Shown in pieces: positions 1 to 10,496 of a DNA stretch of 64,000 nucleotides (position 1 is the stretch's first letter; each line of letters opens with the position of its first letter). The notes under the pieces are model-generated. The model saw nothing but the letters and a program-made list of their open reading frames with translations, was not told the DNA's origin and did not search any database. The position numbers and the translations under genes were made by a program. This DNA comes from Halomonas borealis. Lineage in GTDB: Bacteria; Pseudomonadota; Gammaproteobacteria; Pseudomonadales; Halomonadaceae. The DNA lies in contig NZ_SDMO01000004.1 of the NCBI RefSeq assembly GCF_004798905.1, positions 161,920 to 225,919 of the forward strand, given 5' to 3'.

Positions 1-599
1 TCCATGATCACCTTCCAGTTGGCGGGGACGATGACGTCGTCCTCCTCGATCAGGTTCATCTCGTCGAGGTTGGGGATGGCATCGCGGATCGCCGCTTCGG
101 CACCGGGAAAGAGGTCGTGCATGTCCGCGGCATCGGGATCGAAGTTGAAGTAGACGCCGCCGGCGAAGACCTGCAGGCGTACCGGAGGAATTCGGTAGTC
201 GTCGACGTTGAAGGTCTCGATACGGTCACTGCGCGGGGCGGCTTTGAGGCGGCCGTCGGCGCCGTAGCACCAGGAATGGTAAGCGCAGCGGATCACTCCC
301 TTGCGCACTCCGCGGGTCTCGTTCAGCAGGCGATTGCCACGGTGCTGGCAGACGTTATGGAAGGCATGTAGCTCGCCCTTCTGGTCGCGTATCAGGATCA
401 CGCTCTGGTCGAAGATATCGCGCACCACGAAGGCGCCGGACTGATCGAGTTCGTTGACGTGGCAGCCGAAGTGCCAGGCGCCCATGAAGATATGCTCGCG
501 TTCGGCGTTGAATAGCGCCGGGTCGTAGAAGTAGCGGGAGGGTAGGGTCAGGGCAGTTTCGGGGCTCTGGGCAGCCCAAGCCTGGGGCGTCTGTGACAT
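1..599 (-). CDS. Rieske-type ring-hydroxylating oxygenase large subunit, 5' part (runs off window)
   Basis: I translated this by hand from the minus strand starting at the ATG at 599-597; about 199 codons are present and the gene continues beyond base 1. The product carries a Rieske [2Fe-2S] signature, CQHRG near residue 84 and CAYHSW near residue 104 (Cys-X-His and Cys-X2-His), and then PANWKV, which precedes the mononuclear iron site in this family. Such subunits bind the substrate and receive electrons from a reductase. The family includes aromatic dioxygenases and quaternary-amine demethylases such as glycine betaine monooxygenase GbcA; the visible part cannot choose between them, though a betaine substrate would fit a halophile. 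The gene lies downstream of a LysR gene on the same strand, with a repeat-rich AT segment between them. Confidence 0.85.
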   Translation of the reverse strand, partial: MSQTPQAWAAQSPETALTLPSRYFYDPALFNAEREHIFMGAWHFGCHVNELDQSGAFVVRDIFDQSVILIRDQKGELHAFHNVCQHRGNRLLNETRGVRKGVIRCAYHSWCYGADGRLKAAPRSDRIETFNVDDYRIPPVRLQVFAGGVYFNFDPDAADMHDLFPGAEAAIRDAIPNLDEMNLIEEDDVIVPANWKVIM

Positions 600-662
600 G
601 AATTACCTCGAGCAGCAGGAGTGTGATGCGCTCGAGCTTAGGGAGGAGGATGGCGAGGTGCA

Positions 663-730
663 TGATATTTAACGACATGGCTATATAATTATTTTGATTT
701 TAAGCGGCGTATCAATGTCGTTTAAAATCA
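663..730. promoter_or_regulatory. Three copies of a 16-bp operator-like repeat upstream of the Rieske oxygenase
   Basis: The copies are TGATATTTAACGACAT at 663-678 (plus), TGATTTTAAGCGGCGT at 695-710 (plus, 32 bp from the first) and TGATTTTAAACGACAT at 730-715 (minus). The outer two match at 14 of 16 positions and form an inverted repeat; the middle one matches the third at 13 of 16. They sit in an AT-rich island within the 600-782 gap, where the Rieske gene promoter must lie. This looks like a multi-site binding region for a regulator, possibly the adjacent LysR protein. The binding protein is inference. Confidence 0.5.
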
Positions 731-782
731 TATTAGCCGCATTTTTTGCGCCTCTCTTGCGTTTGTTGATTGATATTAGACG

Positions 783-1682
783 TCATTGCTTGAGCCATTG
801 TCTGGCGCGATCCTCCTGGGCTTGATCCAGCTTTTCCAGCATCGAGCGGGCGGCATTGGACAGCGTGCGGTTGCGATGCACCAGGTAACCAAGCGGGCGC
901 TGGATCGGCGGGTGGTCGACCTCGAGCACGTGCAGCTCGTCGTCCACCAGGCGTTCCGGCAGCAGGCTCCAGCCCAGTCCGATGGCGGTCATCATCTTGA
1001 GCGTCTCCAGGTAATTGGTGGAAAGCGTCGCCGGCAGTCGCAGGCCGGCGGCGGCGAAGCGCGCCTCGATCAGGCCGCGGGTGAAGGTCAACGGCCCCGG
1101 TAGCACGGCATCAACATCACACAGCTCGGCCAGCGCCAGCGGGCCTCGTGCGGCCAGGGGGTGGTCGGGCGCGCAGACGAAGCGCAGCCGGTCGATCCAT
1201 ACCGGAACGGCCTGAAGCTGGGCGTCGGGGTGCGGGGCCAGGGTGGCCACGGCGATCTCCAGCTCGCCATCGAGCACGCCCTGGTAGGCCTGTTCGGAGT
1301 CCTGGAAGCGCAGGTCGAGGCGCACCTCGGGGTGCTGGGCGGTGTAGTCCTTGAGCAGCGGTGGCAGCCGGTGCAGGCCGATGTGATGGCTGGTGGACAG
1401 CGTCAGGCTACCGGCGACGCGGCCATCCAGGTTACCGAGCGCGCGGCGGCTGTCGTCGACCATGACCAGGATCTGGCGGGCGCGGGGCAAGAGCAGTCGG
1501 CCGGCCTCGGTCAGCGTGACCCGGCGGCCGATGCGGTCGAACAGCCGGGTGCCGACCTGGTCTTCCAACGCGGCGATGCGCTTGCTCACGGCCGGCTGAG
1601 TGAGGTGCAGCTGTTCGCCGGCCCGCGAGAAGCTGCCGCCGTCGGCCACGGCGAGGAAGGCCTGCAGGCTCTGGGTGTCCAT
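783..1682 (-). CDS. LysR-family transcriptional regulator
   Basis: A 299-residue protein of usual LysR length. The N-terminal winged helix-turn-helix covers about residues 1-60 (MDTQSLQAFLAVADGG, then RAGEQLHLTQPAVSKRIAALE), followed by a two-lobed effector-binding domain. I chose the ATG at 1682 because AGGAGA lies just upstream and the N-terminus then fits the family exactly; the open frame extends 29 codons further without family similarity. It is divergent from leuC and on the same strand as the Rieske oxygenase. Both neighbours are possible targets: an LTTR-type box lies in the leuC-facing gap and a repeat cluster in front of the Rieske gene. The effector is unknown. Confidence 0.93.
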   Translation of the reverse strand: MDTQSLQAFLAVADGGSFSRAGEQLHLTQPAVSKRIAALEDQVGTRLFDRIGRRVTLTEAGRLLLPRARQILVMVDDSRRALGNLDGRVAGSLTLSTSHHIGLHRLPPLLKDYTAQHPEVRLDLRFQDSEQAYQGVLDGELEIAVATLAPHPDAQLQAVPVWIDRLRFVCAPDHPLAARGPLALAELCDVDAVLPGPLTFTRGLIEARFAAAGLRLPATLSTNYLETLKMMTAIGLGWSLLPERLVDDELHVLEVDHPPIQRPLGYLVHRNRTLSNAARSMLEKLDQAQEDRARQWLKQ

Positions 1683-1705
1683 GCGATCTCCTGGGGCTGT
1701 TTCGC

Positions 1706-1720
1706 ATTCCTTAATGGAAT
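1706..1720. promoter_or_regulatory. LTTR-type box between lysR and leuC
   Basis: ATTCC-N5-GGAAT is a perfect inverted repeat that contains the T-N11-A pattern typical of LysR-family binding sites (T at 1707, A at 1719). It lies 24 bp upstream of the LysR start and 150 bp upstream of leuC, so autoregulation and/or control of leuC are both possible. Confidence 0.5.
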
Positions 1721-1780
1721 CCTTTGGATAAATAACATGAATTGCTTTTATGTGCGCGCCGCGTGACACTCATCGCAAAA

Positions 1781-1815
1781 GCGCCAAGCGCCAAGCGCCA
1801 AGCGCCAAGCGCCAA
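1781..1815 (+). repeat. Heptamer tandem array, five perfect copies (AAGCGCC phase)
   Basis: GCGCCAA is repeated five times without error, ending 54 bp before the leuC start. Read in the phase AAGCGCC it resembles the AAGCTGC array at 47221-47290. It lies in the leuC leader or promoter region, so copy-number change could shift promoter or leader spacing. It contains no gene. Confidence 0.9.
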
Positions 1816-1869
1816 AAGATGAACAGACCGACCGGACACGCACAGGGCGCTCGCGCCCGGGAGAACGAG

Positions 1870-3333
1870 ATGGCAGGCCAGACCCTCTACGACAAGCTGT
1901 GGTCGCAACATCTGGTGAAGGAACGCGACGACGGCACCGCCCTGATCTACATCGATCGCCAGCTGCTCCACGAGGTGACCTCGCCCCAGGCCTTCGAGGG
2001 TCTGCGCCTGGCGAACCGCCGGCCGTGGCGGATCGATGCCAACCTGGCGACCCCAGACCACAACGTGCCGACCACCCTCAAGGAGCGCGCCGCCGGTAAT
2101 GCGGGGATCGCCGACCCGGTATCGCTGATCCAGGTCCAGACCCTCGACGACAACTGCCACGAGTTCGGCATCGAGGAGTTTCGCATCAACGACCCGCGCC
2201 AGGGCATCGTGCATGTGGTCGGGCCGGAACAGGGCGCGACCCTGCCGGGCATGACCGTGGTCTGCGGCGACTCGCATACCGCCACCCATGGCGCCTTCGC
2301 GGCGCTGGCTCACGGCATCGGCACCTCCGAGGTCGAGCACGTGCTGGCCACCCAGTGTCTGCTGGCCCAGAAGATGCAGAACATGCAGGTGCGCGTGGAA
2401 GGTGTGCTCGGCGCCGGCGTCACCGCCAAGGACATCGTGCTGGCGATCATCGGCGAGATCGGCACCGCCGGTGGCACCGGCTATGCCATCGAGTTCGCCG
2501 GTAGCGCCATCCAGTCGCTGTCCATGGAAGGCCGCATGACGGTCTGCAACATGGCCATCGAGGCCGGCGCCCGGGTCGGCCTGATCGCCGTGGACGACAC
2601 CACCATCGACTATCTCAAAGGCCGTCACTATGCGCCTTCCGCCGAGCAGTGGGCGGCCGCCGTAGCCGACTGGCGCCACCTGGTCTCCGACGACGATGCC
2701 GCCTTCGACAAGGTAGTGACCCTGGACGCCGCGGCGATCGAGCCGCAGGTCAGCTGGGGCACCAGTCCCGAGATGGTCACCGGCATCGGCGGCGAGGTGC
2801 CGGACCCGGCCGAGGCCGCCGACGAGACGGCGCGCACGGGGATCATCCGCGCGCTCGACTACATGGGCCTGGCGCCGAAGCAGAAGATCACCGATATCCG
2901 CCTCGACAAGGTGTTCATCGGCTCGTGCACCAACTCGCGCATCGAGGATCTGCGTGAGGCCGCCAAGGTGGCTCGCGGCAAGACGGTCGCCGACTCCATC
3001 CAGCTGGCCATGGTGGTGCCGGGCTCGGGCCTGGTGAAGCAGCAGGCGGAGGCGGAGGGCCTCGATGCGATCTTCCGTGCGGCCGGTTTCGAATGGCGCG
3101 AGCCGGGCTGCTCCATGTGCCTGGCGATGAACGCCGACAAGCTGGGTGCCGGCGAGCACTGCGCCTCGACCTCCAACCGCAACTTCGAGGGCCGCCAGGG
3201 CTATGGCGGGCGTACCCATCTGGTGAGCCCGGCGATGGCCGCCGCTGCCGCCATCGCCGGCCACTTCGTCGATGTGCGCGCCCTCGGGGGCGACAGCCCC
3301 GCCCACGACGCCATCCCGCAGCAGGAGGCCTGA
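1870..3333 (+). CDS. leuC: 3-isopropylmalate dehydratase large subunit
   Basis: LeuC with LeuD isomerises 2-isopropylmalate to 3-isopropylmalate in leucine synthesis. The 487-residue product is slightly longer than the E. coli protein (about 466). It has the three [4Fe-4S] ligands of the aconitase family: Cys353 in FIGSCTNSR, and Cys414 and Cys417 in PGCSMC. The start is set at ATG 1870 ([11 protein letters not shown]), where family similarity begins; the upstream in-frame extension is only the heptamer repeat and leader. leuD follows after three bases, so the two subunits are cotranscribed and probably coupled in translation. Confidence 0.97.
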   Translation: MAGQTLYDKLWSQHLVKERDDGTALIYIDRQLLHEVTSPQAFEGLRLANRRPWRIDANLATPDHNVPTTLKERAAGNAGIADPVSLIQVQTLDDNCHEFGIEEFRINDPRQGIVHVVGPEQGATLPGMTVVCGDSHTATHGAFAALAHGIGTSEVEHVLATQCLLAQKMQNMQVRVEGVLGAGVTAKDIVLAIIGEIGTAGGTGYAIEFAGSAIQSLSMEGRMTVCNMAIEAGARVGLIAVDDTTIDYLKGRHYAPSAEQWAAAVADWRHLVSDDDAAFDKVVTLDAAAIEPQVSWGTSPEMVTGIGGEVPDPAEAADETARTGIIRALDYMGLAPKQKITDIRLDKVFIGSCTNSRIEDLREAAKVARGKTVADSIQLAMVVPGSGLVKQQAEAEGLDAIFRAAGFEWREPGCSMCLAMNADKLGAGEHCASTSNRNFEGRQGYGGRTHLVSPAMAAAAAIAGHFVDVRALGGDSPAHDAIPQQEA

Positions 3334-3336
3334 GCC

Positions 3337-3981
3337 ATGCAGAAATTCGAACGCCTCGACGGCCTGGTCGCACCGCTGGATCGCGCCAATGTCGACACCG
3401 ACCTGATCATCCCCAAGCAGTTCTTGAAGTCGATCCAGCGCACCGGCTTCGGCGTCAACCTGTTCGACGAGCTGCGCTACCTCGACGAGGGGCAGCCGGG
3501 CCAGGACTGCTCGCAGCGTCCGCTCAACCCTGATTTCGTGCTCAACCGGCCACGCTATCAGGGCGCCGGCGTACTGCTGGCGCGCCACAACTTCGGCTGC
3601 GGCAGCTCCCGCGAGCATGCGCCTTGGGCGCTGGCCGACTTCGGCTTCCGGGTGGTGATCGCGCCGAGCTTCGCCGACATCTTCTACAATAACGCCTTCA
3701 AGAACGGCATCCTGCTGATCACGCTGCCCGAAGTCGTCGTCGACCGCCTGTTCGCCGAGGTCGAGGCCGCCGAGGGATACCGGCTCGAGGTGGACCTCGC
3801 CGAGCAGCGTGTCATCACGCCGTCCGGCGAGATCCTTGGGTTCGAGATCGATGCCTTCCGCAAGCATTGCCTGCTCGAAGGGCTCGATGACATCGGCATC
3901 ACCCTGCAGAACGAGGACGCCATCCGCGCCTTCGAGCAGCAGCACCGTGAGGCCCGGCCCTGGCTGTTCCGAGAAGCTTGA
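3337..3981 (+). CDS. leuD: 3-isopropylmalate dehydratase small subunit
   Basis: A 214-residue swivel-domain subunit of isopropylmalate isomerase. The conserved segment [15 protein letters not shown] (about residues 84-98) and the N-terminal [10 protein letters not shown] identify LeuD. It begins three bases after the leuC stop codon, and the length is normal. A 204-bp gap with a structured element separates it from leuB, so leuB may have partly independent expression. Confidence 0.97.
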   Translation: MQKFERLDGLVAPLDRANVDTDLIIPKQFLKSIQRTGFGVNLFDELRYLDEGQPGQDCSQRPLNPDFVLNRPRYQGAGVLLARHNFGCGSSREHAPWALADFGFRVVIAPSFADIFYNNAFKNGILLITLPEVVVDRLFAEVEAAEGYRLEVDLAEQRVITPSGEILGFEIDAFRKHCLLEGLDDIGITLQNEDAIRAFEQQHREARPWLFREA

Positions 3982-4075
3982 ATCGGCAAGAGGCTCGCTG
4001 CGTTTCAGCGGCCAGTATCGAGCATGGCCGGCTTCTCAGTGATATGACAGCGGAGCGTCGGAGGCGGGCCAGAGC

Positions 4076-4134
4076 GGAGGTCCTGCGCCAGGGATGGCGC
4101 CGGTAGCGCCCAGGGATGGGTTCACAGCGCCTCC
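4076..4134 (+). repeat. Structured REP-like intergenic element between leuD and leuB
   Basis: The outer arms GGAGG (4076-4080) and CCTCC (4130-4134) can pair. Inside, a 5-bp hairpin GGCGC-CGGTA-GCGCC (4096-4110) is flanked by direct repeats CAGGGATGG (4089-4097 and 4111-4119). No gene fits here. The architecture suggests a dispersed palindromic intergenic repeat or an RNA hairpin modulating leuB, but only one copy occurs in this window, so repeat status is inference. Confidence 0.4.
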
Positions 4135-4185
4135 TCGATGGCCTGCGCCCGAGTCAGCTCCGCCTTTCCCAGCAAGGAAGACACG

Positions 4186-5265
<1,080 letters not shown>

Positions 5266-5295
5266 GCGTTCGGAGATGATGCCTTTCCGGCGACG

Positions 5296-5327
5296 TTGCT
5301 ACACTAGGGTCGCAGGAACGCTATACT
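5296..5327 (+). promoter_or_regulatory. Weak candidate sigma-70 promoter for asd
   Basis: TTGCTA (5296-5301) and TATACT (5322-5327) resemble -35 and -10 hexamers, but the 20-bp spacer is longer than optimal. The -10 match is good. It would give a leader of about 95 bases for asd. Confidence 0.35.
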
Positions 5328-5429
5328 TTCCTGTCATTTCGCATCGTGATCGCGACACAGGGGCGCTCGCTGTTAGGCCATGCTTTTTTCTGTAGACTAA
5401 CGGGTCAAATTCTTTGTGGAGGACTTCAC

Positions 5430-6542
5430 ATGTTGAAAGTCGGTTTCGTCGGATGGCGTGGCATGGTCGGTTCCGTGCTCATGCAGCGCATGGTGGAAGA
5501 TGGCGATTTCAACGGCATCGAACCGATCTTCTTCACCACCTCTCAGGTCGGCCAGCCCGGCCCCGATGTCGGTGTGGACGTGCCTCCGCTGAAGGATGCC
5601 TTCGACCTTGAGACGCTCAAGGCGCTCGACGTGGTGATCACCTGCCAGGGCGGGGACTACACCAAGAAGGTCTATGAAGACCTGCGTGGCGGTGGCTGGA
5701 AGGGTTACTGGATCGACGCTGCCAGCACCCTGCGCATGGCCGATGACGCCACCATCGTGCTGGACCCGGTCAACCGCAAGGTGATCGACGCGCAGCTGGC
5801 GCGCGGCGCCAAGACCTTCGTCGGCGGCAACTGCACCGTCAGCCTGATGCTGATGGGCCTGGGCGGGCTGTTCGAGGCCAACATGGTCGAGTGGATGACC
5901 TCCATGACCTACCAGGCGGCGTCCGGCTCCGGTGCCAAGCACATGCGCGAGCTGCTCAACCAGATGGGCGGCCTGCGTGACAGCGTGGCCGATGAGCTCG
6001 CCGACCCCGCCAGCGCCATCCTTGAGGTCGATCGCAAGGTTACCGCGGCCATGCGTAGCGGCGATTTCCCGACCGACAACTTCGGTGCGCCCCTGGCCGG
6101 CAGCCTGTTGCCGTGGATCGACTCCAAGCTCGACAACGGCCAGAGCCGCGAGGAATGGAAGGGTAACGTCGAGTCCAACAAGATCCTCGGCCTGCAGGAC
6201 AATCCGGTGCCCATCGATGGCCTCTGCGTGCGTATCGGTGCCATGCGCTCTCACAGCCAGGCGTTCACCATCAAGCTGCGCCAGGACGTGCCGCTCGACG
6301 AGATCGAGGACCGCATCGCCAACCATAACGACTGGGTCAAGCTGATTCCCAACGACAAGGATGCCACCATCGACGGCCTGACGCCGGCCGCCGCGACCGG
6401 CACCCTGGACGTGCCGGTGGGCCGTCTACGCAAGATGGCCATGGGCGGCGAATATCTCTCGGCCTTCGGCGTCGGCGACCAGCTGTTGTGGGGGGCGGCC
6501 GAGCCGCTGAAGCGCATGCTCAAGATCCTGCGCGAGCAGTAA
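5430..6542 (+). CDS. asd: Aspartate-semialdehyde dehydrogenase
   Basis: Asd reduces aspartyl-4-phosphate with NADPH to aspartate semialdehyde, the branch point to lysine, diaminopimelate, threonine and methionine. The 370-residue protein has the N-terminal nucleotide-binding motif [14 protein letters not shown] and the catalytic cysteine at residue 135 in [14 protein letters not shown], the same position as in E. coli. ATG 5430 is preceded by GGAGG and is where homology starts. A strong intrinsic terminator follows. In pseudomonads fimV usually lies between asd and truA; no fimV is present here. Confidence 0.97.
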   Translation: MLKVGFVGWRGMVGSVLMQRMVEDGDFNGIEPIFFTTSQVGQPGPDVGVDVPPLKDAFDLETLKALDVVITCQGGDYTKKVYEDLRGGGWKGYWIDAASTLRMADDATIVLDPVNRKVIDAQLARGAKTFVGGNCTVSLMLMGLGGLFEANMVEWMTSMTYQAASGSGAKHMRELLNQMGGLRDSVADELADPASAILEVDRKVTAAMRSGDFPTDNFGAPLAGSLLPWIDSKLDNGQSREEWKGNVESNKILGLQDNPVPIDGLCVRIGAMRSHSQAFTIKLRQDVPLDEIEDRIANHNDWVKLIPNDKDATIDGLTPAAATGTLDVPVGRLRKMAMGGEYLSAFGVGDQLLWGAAEPLKRMLKILREQ

Positions 6543-6580
6543 ACGACGCGCGCAAGACGACGCGGTAGGTCGTGCATGCC

Positions 6581-6615
6581 CGGGGGCGCCTTGATCGAGG
6601 CGCCCCCGCTTTTTT
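6581..6615 (+). terminator. Rho-independent terminator after asd
   Basis: A 10-bp GC stem CGGGGGCGCC / GGCGCCCCCG with an 8-base loop is followed by CTTTTTT. It lies 38 bp after the asd stop and ends the transcript before truA. Confidence 0.92.
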
Positions 6616-6747
6616 GCGTACTCGTCGGTGGTTCGGCTTCGCGTGCGCGCCGGCTGGCGTTCGGCGAGTCCGGCAGGGATAATGTGACCCTCTTTTCTCC
6701 GCCGGCAAGCGCCGGACGGCACCGCGAGCCGATGACATGATTGCGCC

Positions 6748-7728
6748 ATGAGTTTTTTCCAACGCCTCGACGAAACACAGCCCCTGAGCGGACGCCTGGC
6801 CATGTCCGTGGAGTACGACGGCAGCCGGTACTGTGGCTGGCAACGCCTCAAGCATTCGCCTTCCATTCAGGGCTCGCTCGAGAAAGCCTTGTCGAAGGTG
6901 GCCAGCGCGCCGGTCGACTTGCATGCCAGTGGGCGCACCGATTCCGGGGTGCATGCGACCCGGCAGGTCGTGCACTTCGACCCGCCGTCGCCGCGCTCGG
7001 CGAAAGCCTGGGTATTCGGCGGCAATGCCAACCTGCCGAGCGACATCGCCATCCGTTGGGTCAAGCCGGTGGACCGTGCCTTCCATGCGCGTTTCATGGC
7101 CCAGGCGCGCCGTTATCGTTACATCTGGCTCAACCAGACCACGCGGCCGGTGCTGGAGCGAGCCAACGTGATCTGGTGTCGCGACCCGCTGAATGCCGAG
7201 GCCATGCATGAGGCCGCTCAGGTGCTGGTGGGCGAGCACGACTTCTCCAGTTTCCGCGCCGCCGGCTGCCAGTCGAGGAGCCCCTGGCGGCACCTGCACT
7301 TCGTCGAGGTGCAGCGTCATGGCCCGTATGTGGTGCTCGATGTGCAGGGCAATGCCTTCTTGCACCACATGATTCGCAATATCGCCGGGGCCCTGATGCG
7401 GGTCGGGCGCGGTGAGGAGGGCGCCGACTATCTGGCGCGTCTGCTGGCGCTGCAGAACCGTGCGCTCGGCGATATCACCGCGCCAGCCCATGGCCTGCAT
7501 TTCGTCGACTCGGTCTATGACCCCGCCTGGGAGCTTCCCAGCGAGCCCCTGGGTCCCAACCTGCTGGCCTTCCTGGGCGAGTGGGCGGGAGAGCGCGCCT
7601 TGCCGGCCATTCGTCCCGAGCTGCTGCGTGGCAGGACGCGCGCGGAAGGCCTGGCCTTTGCCTCCGCCCGCGACGCGGAGATTGCCGCGCAGGCCTCGAG
7701 CCCCGGGGCGGTCGATGACGATGACTGA
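6748..7728 (+). CDS. truA: tRNA pseudouridine(38-40) synthase TruA
   Basis: TruA converts uridines 38-40 of the tRNA anticodon arm to pseudouridine. The 326-residue product is longer than E. coli TruA (270), mainly from a C-terminal tail ending in acidic residues. The catalytic aspartate is in GRTDSGVHA (Asp65); SVEYDGSRYCGWQR near residue 19 is the typical N-terminal strand. ATG 6748 gives an N-terminal extension about as long as that of E. coli; an in-frame ATG at 6802 is the alternative. It is followed closely by trpF. Confidence 0.93.
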   Translation: MSFFQRLDETQPLSGRLAMSVEYDGSRYCGWQRLKHSPSIQGSLEKALSKVASAPVDLHASGRTDSGVHATRQVVHFDPPSPRSAKAWVFGGNANLPSDIAIRWVKPVDRAFHARFMAQARRYRYIWLNQTTRPVLERANVIWCRDPLNAEAMHEAAQVLVGEHDFSSFRAAGCQSRSPWRHLHFVEVQRHGPYVVLDVQGNAFLHHMIRNIAGALMRVGRGEEGADYLARLLALQNRALGDITAPAHGLHFVDSVYDPAWELPSEPLGPNLLAFLGEWAGERALPAIRPELLRGRTRAEGLAFASARDAEIAAQASSPGAVDDDD

Positions 7729-7742
7729 ACAGGAGAACGGGG

Positions 7743-8393
7743 ATGCTTGAGCATGGGCAGGCCCACGGCCGCACTCGGGTCAAGTTCTGCGGCCTGACGC
7801 GCCCCGAGGATGTCGACAAGGCCGTGGCGGCGGGCGCCGATGCTCTGGGGTTCGTGCTCTGGCCCGGCAGCAAGCGGGCCATAGACCTCGAGCGCCTGGC
7901 GATGCTGACGGCCCGGGTGCCGGCCTTCGTGACACGGGTCGGGCTGTTCGTCGACCCCGATGCCGCGCTGGTGGCGAAGGCCGCCGAGCATCTGGATCTG
8001 CTGCAGTTCCACGGCGAGGAGGCGCCGGCGTTCTGTCAGGCCGCTCCGGCGCCCTGGATCAAGGCCTTGCGCATGCATGATGACCTGGATCTCCCCGTGG
8101 CGGCCGGCCGCTATGCCGGCGCCCGGGCGCTGTTGCTCGACGCCTATCGCCCGGGGATGCCGGGCGGCACCGGCGAGACCTTCGACTGGTCGCGCATTCC
8201 CGCGTGCCTGGCAAAACCTGTTATTCTCGCCGGAGGCCTGACGCCGGCCAATGTGGCGGCGGCCATCGTGGCGGTGCGGCCCTTCGCGGTGGATGTTTCC
8301 GGCGGCATCGAGAGCGCACCGGGGATCAAGGGCGAGGCGCCGATGGCCGACTTCCTCCGGGCGGTACAGCGCGGCGATGCCGCAGGCTCATGA
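7743..8393 (+). CDS. trpF: Phosphoribosylanthranilate isomerase
   Basis: TrpF performs the Amadori rearrangement of N-phosphoribosylanthranilate in tryptophan synthesis. It is a 216-residue stand-alone TIM barrel, with the catalytic cysteine in VKFCGLTRPEDV (about residue 16) and the phosphate-binding loops ILAGGLTPANV and AVDVSGGIESAPG. An AGGAGA ribosome binding site precedes ATG 7743. It lies 14 bp after truA and 52 bp before trpB. Separate trpF next to trpBA is the pseudomonad arrangement, unlike the fused trpCF of enterics. Confidence 0.96.
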   Translation: MLEHGQAHGRTRVKFCGLTRPEDVDKAVAAGADALGFVLWPGSKRAIDLERLAMLTARVPAFVTRVGLFVDPDAALVAKAAEHLDLLQFHGEEAPAFCQAAPAPWIKALRMHDDLDLPVAAGRYAGARALLLDAYRPGMPGGTGETFDWSRIPACLAKPVILAGGLTPANVAAAIVAVRPFAVDVSGGIESAPGIKGEAPMADFLRAVQRGDAAGS

Positions 8394-8445
8394 TCCCGAC
8401 GAATCCCCCCGACAACCCCTACTGGCGACCCTGTGAGGTGTCTTT

Positions 8446-9660
8446 GTGAGCAAGTTCAGCGACCTGACCCGACTGCCGGATGCCCGCGGCCATTTCGGCC
8501 CCTATGGCGGCCGGTTCGTCTCGGAGACCCTGAGCTTCGCCCTGGAAGACCTGGAGGCGACCTACGCCCAGCTGCGTGACGATCCGGACTTCCAGGCGGA
8601 ATTCGACCATGACCTGGCCCATTACGTGGGTCGGCCGTCACCGCTCTATCATGCCGAACGGTGGTCGACGCGGCTCGGTGGCGCGCAGATCTGGCTCAAG
8701 CGCGAGGACCTGAATCACACCGGCGCCCACAAGGTGAACAACACCATCGGTCAGGCGCTGCTGGCCAAGAAGAGCGGCAAGCCGCGGGTGATCGCCGAGA
8801 CCGGTGCCGGTCAGCATGGTGTGGCCACCGCCACCGTGGCGGCGCGTCTGGGGCTCGAATGCGACGTCTACATGGGCGCCGAGGACGTCGAGCGCCAGAA
8901 GCTCAATGTCTATCGCATGCGCCTGCTGGGCGCCAACGTGATTCCCGTGGAATCCGGCACTCGCACCCTCAAGGATGCCATGAACGAGGCGTTGCGCGAC
9001 TGGGTCACCAATGTCGATCACACCTTCTACATCATCGGGACCGTGGCCGGGCCGCATCCCTATCCGCAGCTGGTCCGCGACTTCAATGCCGTGGTCGGCC
9101 GCGAGGCGCGTCGTCAGGCGGTGGAGGAGTTCGGTCGCCTGCCCGATGCGTTGATCGCCTGCGTGGGGGGCGGTTCCAACGCCATGGGCCTGTTCTATCC
9201 CTTCGTCGAAGACGACGAGGTGGCCATGTTCGGCGTCGAGGCCGGTGGCGACGGGGTGGCCACCGGCCGTCACGCCGCCCCCCTGGCATCCGGGGCGCCG
9301 CGGGGCGTGCTGCATGGCAACCGTACCTACCTGATGTCCGACGAGGGCGGCCAGGTCAGCGACACCCACTCGATCTCCGCGGGGCTGGACTATCCCGGCG
9401 TGGGGCCCGAGCACGCGCTGTGGAAGGACGTCGGGCGGGTCAGCTATGTGACCGCCGACGACGACGCGGTGCTCGAGGCCTTCCGCGAGCTGACCCATGT
9501 CGAGGGCATCATGCCGGCGCTCGAGTCGGCCCACGCCCTGGCGCATGCCAAGGTGCTGGCGCCGCAGATGCGGCCCGACCAGCATATCGTGGTCAACCTC
9601 TCCGGACGCGGCGACAAGGATATCCTGACGGTCGCCAAGCTCGACGGCATCGAACTCTAG
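8446..9660 (+). CDS. trpB: Tryptophan synthase beta chain
   Basis: TrpB condenses indole and serine to tryptophan using pyridoxal phosphate. The 404-residue product has the PLP lysine at about residue 96 in [10 protein letters not shown], the GAGQHG substrate loop and the phosphate-binding GGGSNAMG. The start is GTG 8446, preceded by GTGAGGTG. The gene is 9 bp from trpA, so the alpha and beta subunits of the alpha2-beta2 complex are made together. Confidence 0.97.
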   Translation: MSKFSDLTRLPDARGHFGPYGGRFVSETLSFALEDLEATYAQLRDDPDFQAEFDHDLAHYVGRPSPLYHAERWSTRLGGAQIWLKREDLNHTGAHKVNNTIGQALLAKKSGKPRVIAETGAGQHGVATATVAARLGLECDVYMGAEDVERQKLNVYRMRLLGANVIPVESGTRTLKDAMNEALRDWVTNVDHTFYIIGTVAGPHPYPQLVRDFNAVVGREARRQAVEEFGRLPDALIACVGGGSNAMGLFYPFVEDDEVAMFGVEAGGDGVATGRHAAPLASGAPRGVLHGNRTYLMSDEGGQVSDTHSISAGLDYPGVGPEHALWKDVGRVSYVTADDDAVLEAFRELTHVEGIMPALESAHALAHAKVLAPQMRPDQHIVVNLSGRGDKDILTVAKLDGIEL

Positions 9661-9669
9661 GGGACTCAG

Positions 9670-10473
9670 ATGAATCGTATCGACCAACGCTTCGCCTCGC
9701 TCAAGGAACAGGGGCGCCGCGCGCTGATCCCCTACATCACCGCCGGCGATCCGGCGCCGCAGTACACCGTGGGCTACATGCACGCCCTGGTGCGCGCCGG
9801 CGCCGATGTCATCGAGCTGGGCGTGCCGTTCTCCGACCCCATGGCCGACGGGCCGGTGATCCAGAAGGCCTGCGAGCGGGCCCTCCAGCATGGCGTGCGC
9901 CTGTCCGACCTGATCGAGATGGTGCGCGAGTTCCGCCGTGACGACGCCGAGACTCCGGTGGTGCTGATGGGCTATCTCAACCCGGTCGAGCGGATGGGGC
10001 TTGAGCCCTTCGCCGACGCGGCCAAGGACGCCGGCATCGACGGCGTATTGCTCGTCGACATGCCGCCGGAAGAGGCCGACCTGATGGGGCCGGTGCTCAA
10101 GGAGCGAGGCCTGGCCTCGATCTTCCTGGTGGCCCCTACCACTCCCCGTGCCCGGGCCGCTACAATATGTGCCCATGGCGAGGGCTATCTCTATTATGTC
10201 TCGCTCAAGGGCGTCACGGGGGGCGCCAGCGTCGACGCCGCGGACGTCGCCGATCACCTGGCACCGCTGCGCGAGATGACCGAACTGCCGCTGTGTGTGG
10301 GCTTCGGCATTCGTGACGGGGCATCGGCCGCCGAAGTCGGCCGGGTGGCCGATGGAGTGATCGTCGGCAGTGCCCTGGTCTCGCGCATCGCCGAGAATGC
10401 CGCGCGCCCCGAGGCGGTTGCCGCCGAACTGGAGGCCGTGCTCGGCGACATGCGTCAGGCCCTGGACGCCTGA
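9670..10473 (+). CDS. trpA: Tryptophan synthase alpha chain
   Basis: TrpA cleaves indole-3-glycerol phosphate to indole, which is channelled to TrpB. It has 267 residues, normal for the family. The catalytic glutamate lies in ELGVPFSDP (Glu49, as in E. coli) and the catalytic aspartate in [10 protein letters not shown]. The phosphate loop [10 protein letters not shown] is near residue 212. It is the last trp gene of the cluster; a hairpin lies between it and accD. Confidence 0.97.
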   Translation: MNRIDQRFASLKEQGRRALIPYITAGDPAPQYTVGYMHALVRAGADVIELGVPFSDPMADGPVIQKACERALQHGVRLSDLIEMVREFRRDDAETPVVLMGYLNPVERMGLEPFADAAKDAGIDGVLLVDMPPEEADLMGPVLKERGLASIFLVAPTTPRARAATICAHGEGYLYYVSLKGVTGGASVDAADVADHLAPLREMTELPLCVGFGIRDGASAAEVGRVADGVIVGSALVSRIAENAARPEAVAAELEAVLGDMRQALDA

Positions 10474-10496
10474 CGGACCCGAACACCGATTCGACA

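Noticed and set aside
1711..3945. 744-codon minus-strand open frame opposite leuC/leuD
   Set aside because: Antisense shadow of high-GC coding DNA; leuC and leuD have full family motifs and good starts, and the antisense product resembles nothing.
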